Positions 1-6,767 are shown, counted from the first letter of the stretch. The stretch is DNA of 7,808 bases from Cyanobacteria bacterium HKST-UBA02 (GCA_020431945.1 JAGQHH010000563.1:1-7808); one strand, 5' to 3'. Program-made: numbers and translations. The notes: generated by a model not told the origin, from the letters alone.

Positions 1-219
1 GGTGCCGCCGGATTCTCTGAATCTGCTGCAGATATCCAGACCGGAGAGACCGGGAAGATTCCAGTCCAGAACGATTAGATCATAAGGATAATAAAGGATA
101 TGCTCGAGCCCGCCGGTGCCGTCGGATGCGACATCGACTACATGATTCTGGCCGAGGAGTGAGTCCTCTATTACAAATGCGATCTGAGGATCGTCCTCGA
201 CTACCAGAATTCGTGCCAT
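1..219 (-). CDS. Response regulator, receiver domain (5' part of gene)
   Basis: The first 73 residues of a two-component response regulator; the gene continues past the left edge, so its output domain is not visible. The fragment is the first half of a CheY-like receiver domain. It opens MARILVVEDD, with the acidic pocket at Glu8/Asp9/Asp10. The phosphoacceptor is Asp52 in VLDWNLPG, followed by the usual GLDIC helix. In this family Asp52 receives phosphate from a partner histidine kinase. The divergent kinase at 283-2103 is the obvious partner candidate. The short N-terminus and motif spacing resemble OmpR/PhoB-type regulators, but the class is inferred. No convincing Shine-Dalgarno precedes the ATG. 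A TATAAA hexamer lies six bases upstream, which would make the mRNA leaderless. Confidence 0.93.
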   Translation of the reverse strand, partial: MARILVVEDDPQIAFVIEDSLLGQNHVVDVASDGTGGLEHILYYPYDLIVLDWNLPGLSGLDICSRFRESGGT

Positions 220-225
220 GCCCCG

Positions 226-231
226 TTTATA
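226..231 (-). promoter_or_regulatory. Candidate -10 element of the response regulator
   Basis: On the minus strand this reads TATAAA. Exactly six bases separate it from the regulator ATG, so transcription starting seven bases after the hexamer would begin on the A of the start codon. No good -35 hexamer is visible at 15-18 bp. Seen: hexamer and spacing. Inferred: promoter function. Confidence 0.4.
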
Positions 232-266
232 CCCTGACAAGCCCTGCCCGAAGCGACTGCGACTCT

Positions 267-276
267 AGTATATACT
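267..276 (+). promoter_or_regulatory. Palindromic -10-like element of the histidine kinase
   Basis: The 10-base palindrome agtatatact contains TATACT on both strands. On the plus strand TATACT (271-276) is six bases before the kinase ATG at 283, the spacing expected for a leaderless transcript. On the minus strand the same box could serve the regulator from about position 260. No recognisable -35 box accompanies it. The perfect dyad could instead, or also, be part of an operator for autoregulation. Confidence 0.38.
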
Positions 277-282
277 CGGTTG

Positions 283-2103
283 ATGACCTCTCTGGGCCTC
301 ACACAGAAAATCATTTTGCTCGTCTCGGTGCCGCTTATAGTGGAGATGCTTTTTCTCGCCACGATAAGTGCTTCCCTTAGACAGGCGGGTGAGGCCCTGG
401 AGCAAGAGACAAGGGCCGTAGAGGCGCTGGTCTGTGTCAATGGGATCCTCAATGACGTCATGTCCCGTAGCGCTGCGGTGCTTCTCAAGCGGAGCCTGAA
501 AGATCCGAGTATCTATCTCGATGTCGAGAGCGGCTACGAAAATCTGCAGAAGTCCACGATGAAGCTGCGTGAGCTCGCCCGGGATACCGGACCGGCAGCC
601 AGAGAGATCGAGTCATTTCTTGCTGCTATCGAAGAGATCACCGATTCGGCCGAGACATTTCAGCTTTCGGAAGAAGAGTCTTTCGGAGTCGATAGCGTGA
701 TCGTCAAAGAGAGGCTCGAGTCCTCTCTGCGCAAGCTCGATGGAATACGCAAAGTGGTGGTGGAGGAGCAATTACGGCAGAGGGAGAAGGCCCTCAGCCG
801 GGAGAATGAGCTCCGGGGGCATCTCATCTTAGCAGTCGAGATTGCTGCCATTATCGATCTTCTCCTTGCCGCAGGCATTGCGCTCTGGTTCAGCCTCACC
901 ACCGGCAGACGTCTTCATATTCTTGCCACCAATACAGCCAGCATCGCTCTTGGAAAGGGTCTGGAAAAACCTCTGGGTGGCGCGGACGAGCTGGCAAGGT
1001 TCGATGGCGTCCTCCACGATCTATCCAGGGCGCTCAAGATAGCCCGGCAGCAGGAAAGAGCGATGATCGACAATACCGCAGAGGTGATTTGCTCTCTGGA
1101 TGAGTCTTTCAAGATAACCGAGAGCAACAGGGCTGTGGAGAGGCGGCTCGGGTTCAGACAGGAGGAGCTTCGCGGGGCGAATCTTTTGACTTTCATTCAT
1201 CCTGATGACCGGGAGAACACTTTCGAGGAACTCGAGAAGTGCAAGGGCGAAGCCGACGAGCTCTCTTTCAGCTCCCGGATGCGGAAGGCAGACGGCAAAT
1301 TTATCTATGCCGACTGGGTGGTCCAGTGGTCGCCTGCCGACCGGAGCGTGTTCTGCGTCATCCACGATGTTACCGAGCGAAAAGAGGCAGAGCAGCTCAA
1401 ACAGGAAGTGATTGCCATGGTCAGTCACGATCTGCGAACACCTCTAACCTCCCTGGCGGTCGGTCTCGAGATTCTGGCCGAAGGCCGGCACGGAGAGCTG
1501 AGCGATCGCGGCAAGCGCCTTGTCGACAACGGTATGGTGAGCATCAAGTCTCTGATCAGCCTGACCAACGATCTCATCGATATCGAACGCTTCGAGGCCG
1601 GCATGATCAACCTCGATGTCGAGCTAGTGGACGTGGACTCGCTCATTTCGGAAGCGATCGAGACTGTCCGGTCGGCCGCCGAGAGCCGCAAGATCGTCAT
1701 CGAGAAATCAGTGAAAGGCGAGATTTTTGCGGAGATGGATGATGAGAGGATTCAGCGAGTGCTCGTCAATCTCATCGGCAATGCCATCAAATTCACGCCT
1801 TCAGGCAGGCGGATCGATGTCATTGCCCGAATTCTGAAAAATGTATCGGGAGAGGAGAATTTGCGAATCGAGATCATCGATCAGGGTCCTGGAATTCCCC
1901 CGGATCAAGTGGATCTGGTTTTCGAGAAGTTTCGCCAGGTCGGAACGGGATCGGAAGGAGAAAAAAAAGGCAGTGGTCTCGGTCTGGCCATCTCTAAGGA
2001 GCTGGTCATCGCACATGACGGGAAAATCGGCGTGACCAGCGATCCCGGCCAGGGAAGCACATTCTGGTTCGAGATTCCGGTCAGGCAGCAGGGCAAAAAG
2101 TGA
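283..2103 (+). CDS. Membrane sensor histidine kinase (HAMP-PAS-HisKA-HATPase)
   Basis: A complete hybrid-free sensor kinase of 606 residues (positions below count from a possible TTG at 280, one codon earlier). A membrane helix at about 10-32 and a second at 181-206 enclose a polar, helical sensor segment of about 145 residues. A HAMP linker (about 207-258) follows, then a PAS domain (about 259-368) ending in the typical DVTERKEAE. The HisKA domain carries phospho-accepting His383 in [12 protein letters not shown]. The ATPase domain shows the N box NLIGNAIKF (497-505), G1 box DQGPGIP (534-540), F box FEKFRQ and G2 box GSGLGLAIS (564-572), so all catalytic motifs are intact. It should sense through the periplasmic and PAS parts and phosphorylate the divergent regulator. 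The stimulus cannot be read from sequence. No Shine-Dalgarno is seen before either start; ATG 283 is preferred because of the -10 box spacing. Confidence 0.95.
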   Translation: MTSLGLTQKIILLVSVPLIVEMLFLATISASLRQAGEALEQETRAVEALVCVNGILNDVMSRSAAVLLKRSLKDPSIYLDVESGYENLQKSTMKLRELARDTGPAAREIESFLAAIEEITDSAETFQLSEEESFGVDSVIVKERLESSLRKLDGIRKVVVEEQLRQREKALSRENELRGHLILAVEIAAIIDLLLAAGIALWFSLTTGRRLHILATNTASIALGKGLEKPLGGADELARFDGVLHDLSRALKIARQQERAMIDNTAEVICSLDESFKITESNRAVERRLGFRQEELRGANLLTFIHPDDRENTFEELEKCKGEADELSFSSRMRKADGKFIYADWVVQWSPADRSVFCVIHDVTERKEAEQLKQEVIAMVSHDLRTPLTSLAVGLEILAEGRHGELSDRGKRLVDNGMVSIKSLISLTNDLIDIERFEAGMINLDVELVDVDSLISEAIETVRSAAESRKIVIEKSVKGEIFAEMDDERIQRVLVNLIGNAIKFTPSGRRIDVIARILKNVSGEENLRIEIIDQGPGIPPDQVDLVFEKFRQVGTGSEGEKKGSGLGLAISKELVIAHDGKIGVTSDPGQGSTFWFEIPVRQQGKK

Positions 2104-2106
2104 ACC

Positions 2107-2135
2107 GCGTGCATGAGCATCGGGCTCATACACGC
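2107..2135. terminator. Hairpin between convergent genes, probable terminator
   Basis: The arms gcgtgcatgagc and gctcatacacgc pair at 11 of 12 positions around a five-base loop (atcgg), starting three bases after the kinase stop. Neither strand has a T-run immediately after the stem. On the minus strand a run of five T follows about nine bases later, so it suits termination of the minus-strand small-protein cluster somewhat better. It sits exactly in the gap between convergent transcripts. Confidence 0.5.
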
Positions 2136-2153
2136 AGGATCATAAACCCAATG

Positions 2154-2474
2154 TTATCGGGAGCTGGCCCCGTAGGGGTTCGAGAATTCGAGGGTTCTGG
2201 AGCCGCCAAAAGACTCTCCGGAAGATTGACCACCCGGTACAGCGTTGGCTCCGCCGCTGGTGCCGGATCTTTCGACTTGCTGATCGGCATTGTCTGTGGT
2301 GCTGGATGAGTTTCGCTCGCCACCATTGATCTCTCCTGTGGAAGAAGAATCGGATGGTAACTGGCGGCAACTCGACTGTCCTTCCTGCAAGAGTCCCAGG
2401 GCATCGAACTGTGCCTTGCTGGGCGTATTCTGACTGATTGCGTCTTCCATTTTTGCTGTTTGATTGATTTCCAT
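2154..2474 (-). CDS. Small Ser/Gly-rich polar protein, unknown function
   Basis: A 106-residue protein that I do not recognise. The N-terminal 30 residues (MEINQTAKMEDAIS, then a short helix-like AQFDALGLLQ) could fold. The rest is low-complexity and probably disordered: by hand count it has about 20 Ser and 14 Gly, several Gly-Gly pairs, and one Cys at residue 36. There is no signal peptide or membrane segment. It is very likely translated, because a strong AAAGGAG ribosome-binding site lies nine bases before the ATG. It is the last gene of the minus-strand run behind the metallopeptidase and starts 32 bases after the 93-residue gene. An orderly N-terminus with a Ser/Gly-rich tail could fit a processed or exported substrate, but that is speculation. 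Confidence 0.72.
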   Translation of the reverse strand: MEINQTAKMEDAISQNTPSKAQFDALGLLQEGQSSCRQLPSDSSSTGEINGGERNSSSTTDNADQQVERSGTSGGANAVPGGQSSGESFGGSRTLEFSNPYGASSR

Positions 2475-2483
2475 GATTTTTTT

Positions 2484-2490
2484 CTCCTTT
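2484..2490 (-). promoter_or_regulatory. Strong Shine-Dalgarno of the 106-residue gene
   Basis: The minus strand reads AAAGGAG nine bases before the ATG, within an A-rich stretch. It is the best ribosome-binding site in the window. It is the main evidence that the small low-complexity gene is real and well translated. Confidence 0.7.
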
Positions 2491-2506
2491 GTTTTGTAGT
2501 CTGATC

Positions 2507-2788
2507 TCAGCTATTCAATCTTTGATGTTTTGCATCGCCTTCGTTGGTGAGGTTTCCGCTGCCGTCGTTACGCAGTGTCTTGCCTGCCACTACCGTGTCT
2601 CCCTGGCGCGAGTCAAACAGATCGACCTTCCCGAAGAGTCGGTCGACTTGCTGACCGGAGCGTATATTCTCTTGCAGCCGGCTCGCCGACTCCATGACAC
2701 TGCTTTGCTCGTAGACTGCTCGGAAAAGAGCATTGCTATTGGAATCCGGCCGAGCGATTGATTTTTCGAATCCGCGAGTAACATCCAT
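2507..2788 (-). CDS. Small polar protein (93 aa), unknown function
   Basis: A 93-residue protein that I do not recognise. It starts MDVTRGFEKS, is hydrophilic and mixed-charge, has a helix-prone centre (about 20-55, containing LFRAVYEQSS and ASRLQENIRSG) and a Gly/Asn-rich end, with no Cys, signal peptide or membrane helix. The start at 2788 is chosen because GAGGT lies eight bases upstream. The frame is open 30 codons further to a TTG at 2878, but that has no ribosome-binding site. It lies between the metallopeptidase gene (123 bases upstream) and the 106-residue gene (32 bases downstream), all on the minus strand, so the three may share a transcript. A role as partner, inhibitor or substrate of the peptidase is possible but rests only on position. 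Confidence 0.66.
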   Translation of the reverse strand: MDVTRGFEKSIARPDSNSNALFRAVYEQSSVMESASRLQENIRSGQQVDRLFGKVDLFDSRQGDTVVAGKTLRNDGSGNLTNEGDAKHQRLNS

Positions 2789-2885
2789 ATTTCGATACCT
2801 CGAGTAAAAACGTTCCCCTCCAGGAGCGAGACCTGAAGAGCAAGAACTGGTTTGATGCTGGCAATCTAGCACAGCCAAAATAACA

Positions 2886-2897
2886 GGGTCGTGACCC
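2886..2897 (-). terminator. Weak hairpin after the metallopeptidase gene
   Basis: On the minus strand GGGT and ACCC pair around CACG, followed by TGTTATTTTGG. The stem is short and the T-run broken. At most this is an inefficient terminator or attenuator between the peptidase and the two small genes. The rest of the gap (2789-2911) shows no clear promoter; TGCTAGATT is a weak extended -10 possibility. Confidence 0.22.
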
Positions 2898-2911
2898 GGA
2901 ATTTTTTCGCG

Positions 2912-4189
2912 CTATCTTCGATACTGCTTTTCTTTCTCGAGCAGGAGCCGCTGATTGTCAGGCGTGTTCGGAACCAGAGCTCCGGAGAAAGATCGGATCA
3001 TTCTTCCCCGGCCGTGCTTCATGTCGATCTCTTTTTGATCGAGACCTTTGATCAGGTTATGGAGTCTGGGATCGGTATTGAGAAGATGGCTCCGGTGGTT
3101 GTTTCCCAGACGAAGCAGGGTGAGGCTCTCGGCAAGCATCTCATGTGGCTGGACGAAATAGCCGGTGGCCGGTTTTACCAGGGCATCGGCGGCGACCTGA
3201 TCCTGATTGACTATGCCTGTGGTGCGTCCGTGTCGATTTAGTTTTTCCCAGCCGGCTTCCGGATCCATGGGATTAATGGGCTTATAGTCGCCGTGCCGGC
3301 CCCGGAGCATATACTCTTCCTGACCCGGTTGGCTGCCCGGCACAGGGCGCCAGCCCAGTTCTTTGTAGAAGGCTGATTTTGCCTCCGGTGTCTTGAGGAG
3401 CTTTTCTTCGGTGTGATGGCCCAGCTCATGGGTCAGGATACTTTCCATGCTTCCATGATCAGAGCCGTCGTTGTTCTTGCGATCGCGTTCGGTAATTGGA
3501 TTCCGGTCGAAGCCGGGATCGACGATGACAGCGGGTCCTCCGTTTATATCCGGCTCGAAAGCAGCTGCTCCGCGGGCTTCGGGATTATAAGATTGATCTT
3601 TCAAGAAGTAGAACTTGACAGGTTCCTTCGCATTGCCGCTGGTGTTTGCCGGGGCGCTTTTCTCGAGAGCTGCTTCCATTCCCAGAAGCTCTTTTAGACT
3701 GGGATTGCGGACTGCCAGCTCTTTGCCGAACTTGATGCTGTTGTCTTTCTGGACTATTTGCTGACGAGGTCCTGGCTCGCCCGGACGAGCTATCTTGATT
3801 CCATATTTGTTCTCGAGTTCCCATTGTTTGAGGTCGGTGAATTCTTTCAGGTCCTTCTTGATCTCTTTCAAGCCATCTGGGCTGTCGGGGACCCTGCCGA
3901 TAACGAGCTTCTCCCCGTTGTACTGCAGGCTCAGCTCGAGTTTCTTGTCCGGGGCGGGTTTGCTATCGAGACCGTTTTCCCTTGCGAAATCGCCGATGGA
4001 TCTGCCTCCCTTTTCCGGAGCGGTGGTCTTGTCGTTGCCTGAAAGTCGGCGGTCCGCTATGGGTGGCGGTCCGAAGATGCTGTCTAGCTCATGTCTGAAC
4101 CGGTGGCTGATATCCGCTGGCTGGTTTTTCCCAAGCGAAAAATTCTCGGCCGGGTCGTGTCTGAATGTTTCCGCTCCTGAAGTTGCCAT
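2912..4189 (-). CDS. HExxH zinc metallopeptidase, gluzincin-like
   Basis: A 425-residue predicted zinc peptidase. The catalytic helix is HELGHH at 254-259, with zinc ligands His254 and His258 and catalytic Glu255. About 95 residues on, a PHEMLAES segment (348-355) supplies an E-x-x-A-E pattern (Glu350/Glu354). This is the arrangement expected for the third, Glu, ligand in gluzincins, including the anthrax lethal-factor-like group. The segment before the active site (about 190-225) looks like the edge strands of such a fold and ends GGPAVIVDPG. The N-terminal half is polar and probably partly disordered, with a small mixed domain at about 83-135. There is no signal peptide or membrane helix. 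The ATG at 4189 is chosen because GGAGG lies eight bases upstream. The frame stays open 141 codons further but over the carbonic anhydrase gene. Substrate unknown; the two small genes behind it are candidates. Confidence 0.85.
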   Translation of the reverse strand: MATSGAETFRHDPAENFSLGKNQPADISHRFRHELDSIFGPPPIADRRLSGNDKTTAPEKGGRSIGDFARENGLDSKPAPDKKLELSLQYNGEKLVIGRVPDSPDGLKEIKKDLKEFTDLKQWELENKYGIKIARPGEPGPRQQIVQKDNSIKFGKELAVRNPSLKELLGMEAALEKSAPANTSGNAKEPVKFYFLKDQSYNPEARGAAAFEPDINGGPAVIVDPGFDRNPITERDRKNNDGSDHGSMESILTHELGHHTEEKLLKTPEAKSAFYKELGWRPVPGSQPGQEEYMLRGRHGDYKPINPMDPEAGWEKLNRHGRTTGIVNQDQVAADALVKPATGYFVQPHEMLAESLTLLRLGNNHRSHLLNTDPRLHNLIKGLDQKEIDMKHGRGRMIRSFSGALVPNTPDNQRLLLEKEKQYRR

Positions 4190-4197
4190 GACTGCTG

Positions 4198-4202
4198 CCT
4201 CC
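4198..4202 (-). promoter_or_regulatory. Shine-Dalgarno fixing the metallopeptidase start
   Basis: The minus strand reads GGAGG eight bases before the ATG at 4189. The reading frame is open much further upstream, so this site decides the start. It places the gene wholly outside the divergent carbonic anhydrase gene. Confidence 0.65.
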
Positions 4203-4232
4203 CCGCTAAGACATCGAAGTATCTGGGGCGGC

Positions 4233-4238
4233 AGTATA
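4233..4238 (-). promoter_or_regulatory. Candidate -10 element of the metallopeptidase gene
   Basis: TATACT on the minus strand, 43 bases before the peptidase ATG, would give a leader of roughly 37 bases containing the GGAGG site. No convincing -35 box is visible at 16-18 bp. It lies in the 100-base divergent gap shared with the carbonic anhydrase promoter. Confidence 0.3.
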
Positions 4239-4260
4239 GGGTTGTCCGAATAACGAGGTC

Positions 4261-4289
4261 GTGACACGCTCTGCCAGGACGAATATAAT
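4261..4289 (+). promoter_or_regulatory. Near-consensus sigma-70 promoter of the carbonic anhydrase
   Basis: GTGACA (4261-4266, five of six to TTGACA), a 17-base spacer and a perfect TATAAT (4284-4289). It is the best promoter in the window. The predicted start, about base 4296, falls after the first in-frame ATG (4290) and three bases before the second (4299). The transcript would therefore be leaderless or nearly so and read from 4299. Confidence 0.62.
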
Positions 4290-4298
4290 ATGCGGTCT

Positions 4299-4970
4299 AT
4301 GAAAAACATTATTTTGATTCTGTCGTTGATATTCGTGGTCGGACTGGCACTGGCTCCCGAGAGTATGGCTGCCGATCCACCTACTCCGGAGCAGGCTCTT
4401 GCCGAGTTGAAGGCAGGCAATGCCAGATATCTGGCGGGTGTGAGCAAGCATCCCCGGATCGATCCGGCAAGCCGTCTCAAGACAGCCAAGTTCGGGCAAA
4501 AGCCCATTGCCAGCGTGCTCAGTTGTGCTGATGCCAGAGTGCCTGTGGAGCTAATTTTCGACAAAGGCTTCGGTGAGCTCTTTGTCGTGCGGGTTGCAGG
4601 CAATGTTTGCAAGACCGCCGAGCTAGCTTCTCTGGAATACGGCTCTCTCTATCTGGGTACTCCCCTGATCGTGGTTCTCGGTCACAGCGATTGCGGTGCA
4701 GTCAAAGCAGCGATTTCGGAAGCCGAACTGAAAGGTTCTCTGCCTCTTCTTATGGATGTGATCAGACCGGCAGTGGCAAGAGCCAGGAAGAAGAGCCCCG
4801 ATGCAAAGAAAGACGATTTTACTGACAAAGCCATCGAAGAGAATGTCAGGCTATCCATCGAGTCGATCTTGAAAAGCCCGGGGATAAAGAAAGCCGTCGA
4901 TGCGAAGAAAGTCCTCGTTGTCGGTGCCATTCGCGATCTGAAGTCAGGGAAGATCAGGTGGCTTCCTTAG
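4299..4970 (+). CDS. Exported beta-class carbonic anhydrase
   Basis: Interconverts CO2 and bicarbonate, probably outside the cytoplasmic membrane. Counting from the alternative ATG at 4290 (three residues longer), zinc ligands Cys79, His132 and Cys135 are present in SCADARVP and GHSDCGAV. The Asp81/Arg83 dyad and the closing VVGAIRDLKSGKIRWLP are typical of the beta class. The N-terminus is a classic Sec signal, MKNIILILSL then a hydrophobic core, with a likely cut after SMA at about residue 27, leaving about 199 mature residues, normal for the family. ATG 4299 is preferred because TATAAT ends immediately before 4290, so a transcript from it would not include that codon. If another promoter is used, 4290 has a weak AGGA ten bases upstream. 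It is first in an operon-like run with the overlapping methyltransferase. The stop overlaps that gene by 13 bases. Confidence 0.93.
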   Translation: MKNIILILSLIFVVGLALAPESMAADPPTPEQALAELKAGNARYLAGVSKHPRIDPASRLKTAKFGQKPIASVLSCADARVPVELIFDKGFGELFVVRVAGNVCKTAELASLEYGSLYLGTPLIVVLGHSDCGAVKAAISEAELKGSLPLLMDVIRPAVARARKKSPDAKKDDFTDKAIEENVRLSIESILKSPGIKKAVDAKKVLVVGAIRDLKSGKIRWLP

Positions 4971-5782
4971 TCAGGCTCAGATCGCCGCTTCGCTATCCGG
5001 GCGGAAAACAGAAAGCGGTGCCGGTTATCGCCTCGATGCTTCCGGGCGGGCGGGTGGCTGAATACCGGGAGCCGATGCTCGGCGGCGGTTCCGTCTATTT
5101 CCATGTACGGGAGAGGGACTTCGCCTCGACTTACTGGCTCAACGACCTTTTCACCGAGCTCGTTTCTTTTTATAGCTGTGTCAGGGATGAGGAGCTATGC
5201 AAGAGACTCGTGGGGGATCTCACCGAATTGCGTGAAAGCCTCGAGAGTCCGGAGCAGGCCCGGGAGTTCTTTCTTGCCGCCCGGCAGGAGAAACCTGACG
5301 ATCCTTACAGACAGGCTTTTCTTTTTTTCTTTTTCAATCGGGTTACTTTTTCCGGGACCACGAGGGCGGGTGGCTTTTCTAAAGCGGCTGCCGCTAAGCG
5401 TTTCACCCAGTCTGCCATCAATCGGCTCGAGATCATGCCCGGGGCCCTGAAAGGGGTTCGTTTGACCAATATGAATGTATTCGATGTGGTCTCGGCTCCG
5501 GGGAAGGATGTTTTCATTTTTCTCGATCCTCCTTATTACCAGGCCTCGAGGCTCTATGGCAGGGACGGCAGTCTGCACAGCTTCGATCATGAGGAGCTCG
5601 CTTCCAGGCTGTCACGAAGCGATCATCGTTTTCTGATTACCTATGACGACTGCCCGGAGATCCGCAGTCTCTACAAGTGGGCCCGCATAGAGCCTTTCAA
5701 GCTGCAGTACGGGATGAACAACTGCAATCGAGAGCGAACCAGCAAGATAGGCGAGGAGATTTTCATCGCCAACTACAGTTAG
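4958..5782 (+). CDS. Dam-like D12-class adenine-N6 DNA methyltransferase
   Basis: A 274-residue S-adenosylmethionine-dependent DNA methyltransferase of the D12 (Dam, alpha-type) class, which methylates adenine in a short target. Motif X is LRYPGGKQK (11-19), motif I is EPMLGGGSV (38-46), and the catalytic DPPY is at 190-193 in FLDPPYYQ. The family segments FNRVTFSG (126-133) and LITYDDCPE are also present. Length and motif order are normal and nothing is missing. The target cannot be deduced with certainty; the closest known relatives include GATC enzymes. No restriction endonuclease is adjacent, so it looks solitary. The GTG start has AGGGA seven bases upstream and overlaps the carbonic anhydrase by 13 bases, which suggests translational coupling. 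The pairing is not one I know. Confidence 0.93.
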   Translation: MASLVRLRSPLRYPGGKQKAVPVIASMLPGGRVAEYREPMLGGGSVYFHVRERDFASTYWLNDLFTELVSFYSCVRDEELCKRLVGDLTELRESLESPEQAREFFLAARQEKPDDPYRQAFLFFFFNRVTFSGTTRAGGFSKAAAAKRFTQSAINRLEIMPGALKGVRLTNMNVFDVVSAPGKDVFIFLDPPYYQASRLYGRDGSLHSFDHEELASRLSRSDHRFLITYDDCPEIRSLYKWARIEPFKLQYGMNNCNRERTSKIGEEIFIANYS

Positions 5783-5792
5783 ACTGGACTCG

Positions 5793-6755
5793 ATGAGCAT
5801 TTTGATTATTATGATCATTCTCTCCAGCGCTTCCGCCTCCCGGGCCGCAGAGTTTACTCCGGCATGGAAGCAAGAGCTCTCTCTGGCGGCGCGGGCCGGA
5901 GACGAGCAAAATGCTCTCGTTCATGTCCACAGGGCACTCAGGCTGGCAAATTCCGATTCCAGAGAAGCATTTGTCGAGATCCTCCGGGAACTAGCCTCGA
6001 TCTATCAGGATCTCGGTCTTGATGACCGGGCCAGAATGGTAGGTGATCTCCTTCTCACCCCGGCGGCAAATCCCACGGACTCGCCTCTGCTGCGAGAGCA
6101 CAAACTGGCGGTGAGACGTCTGGCTATCCTCGATGCAGCCGACCGGATCGCGGGAGCAGACTATGTCCTTGCCGATATTCTCTATTCCACTCTGCTGCCG
6201 AGTCCCACCATAGTGGAGAGAATCTTCAACCAGGATGCCACCGCTGACGAGTTCGAGATCAAAGTAGTCGATCGGCTTGTCCGTCTCTATCTCGCTCATG
6301 ACGATGTCGATCGCGCCCGGTCCCTGGTGGAGAAGATGACACTGGAAGTGAAAGCTCTGGCTTCTTCCAATCCGGATCGCAATGCCGGGAAGTTGAAACT
6401 GGCCATGCTCGATTGCGACATGGCCCTGGTGCTGGAGGCTGAGAAGAAGTTGAAAAGCGCCGATCGACTACTTGCCCGGAGCGCTGTCACAGTGGAGAGA
6501 TATCTCGGCCCGGACAATCCGCAGCTTGCCACGATTTATGCGGATCTCGGCTCGATCAGCGCCAGGCGCGAGCGATGGCCCGAAGCTGTTTCACGGTATC
6601 GCCATGCACTCAAAATTGTCGAGCGTGCTTTTCATGTCCGGACTGCTACTAAAAAAGCGATTCTCGAATCTTACAGCAGGGCTCTTGCCCGGGCGCACCG
6701 GAGTAAAGAAGCGGAGAAGAGAGCCCTTGAAGCCAGGATGCTTATACCTGATTGA
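5793..6755 (+). CDS. Exported tetratricopeptide (TPR) repeat protein
   Basis: A 320-residue protein with an N-terminal Sec-type signal (ILIIMIILSSASASRAA, cut likely after Ala19) and an almost wholly helical remainder. Helix pairs with TPR spacing can be read at about 37-84, 152-190, 200-236, 243-276 and 285-317. The fourth (PQLATIYADLGSISARRERW, then a second helix ending near 276) is the clearest and resembles kinesin-light-chain-like repeats. Such repeats mediate protein binding; there is no catalytic motif. It begins 10 bases after the methyltransferase stop, with only a weak GGA near the ATG, so it is probably translated by coupling from that gene. It may act outside the cytoplasm, possibly anchored if the signal is uncleaved. 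Partner unknown. Confidence 0.82.
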   Translation: MSILIIMIILSSASASRAAEFTPAWKQELSLAARAGDEQNALVHVHRALRLANSDSREAFVEILRELASIYQDLGLDDRARMVGDLLLTPAANPTDSPLLREHKLAVRRLAILDAADRIAGADYVLADILYSTLLPSPTIVERIFNQDATADEFEIKVVDRLVRLYLAHDDVDRARSLVEKMTLEVKALASSNPDRNAGKLKLAMLDCDMALVLEAEKKLKSADRLLARSAVTVERYLGPDNPQLATIYADLGSISARRERWPEAVSRYRHALKIVERAFHVRTATKKAILESYSRALARAHRSKEAEKRALEARMLIPD

Positions 6756-6767
6756 GATCGATCAGGT
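6746..6767. terminator. Hairpin over the TPR stop codon, possible terminator
   Basis: ACCTGAT and ATCAGGT pair perfectly over seven bases around an eight-base loop that contains the TPR stop codon. Only a broken T-tract (tttct) follows on the plus strand. It lies between convergent genes and could work weakly in both directions. Confidence 0.35.

Noticed and set aside
1021..1428. A 135-residue minus-strand frame inside the histidine kinase
   Set aside because: It is antisense to the HAMP-PAS region of an intact kinase. It is a shadow frame caused by codon bias.
2154..2788. Toxin-antitoxin pair formed by the two small proteins
   Set aside because: Neither shows a DNA-binding or toxin fold motif, and one is mostly low-complexity. 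Size and adjacency alone are not enough.
2789..2878. Extended start (TTG at 2878) for the 93-residue protein
   Set aside because: There is no ribosome-binding site at the TTG, whereas GAGGT precedes the internal ATG at 2788.
3758..4253. Plus-strand frames of 94 and 152 residues opposite the metallopeptidase
   Set aside because: They are antisense to the N-terminal half of the peptidase, mutually overlapping, without ribosome-binding sites or recognisable domains.
4190..4612. Long upstream extension of the metallopeptidase frame on the minus strand
   Set aside because: It lies antisense to the carbonic anhydrase, whose motifs prove the plus strand is coding there. A GGAGG site marks the ATG at 4189, and the extension shows no domain.
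4958..5782. Restriction-modification system around the methyltransferase
   Set aside because: Neither neighbour resembles a nuclease; they are a carbonic anhydrase and an exported TPR protein. A solitary methyltransferase is the supported reading.
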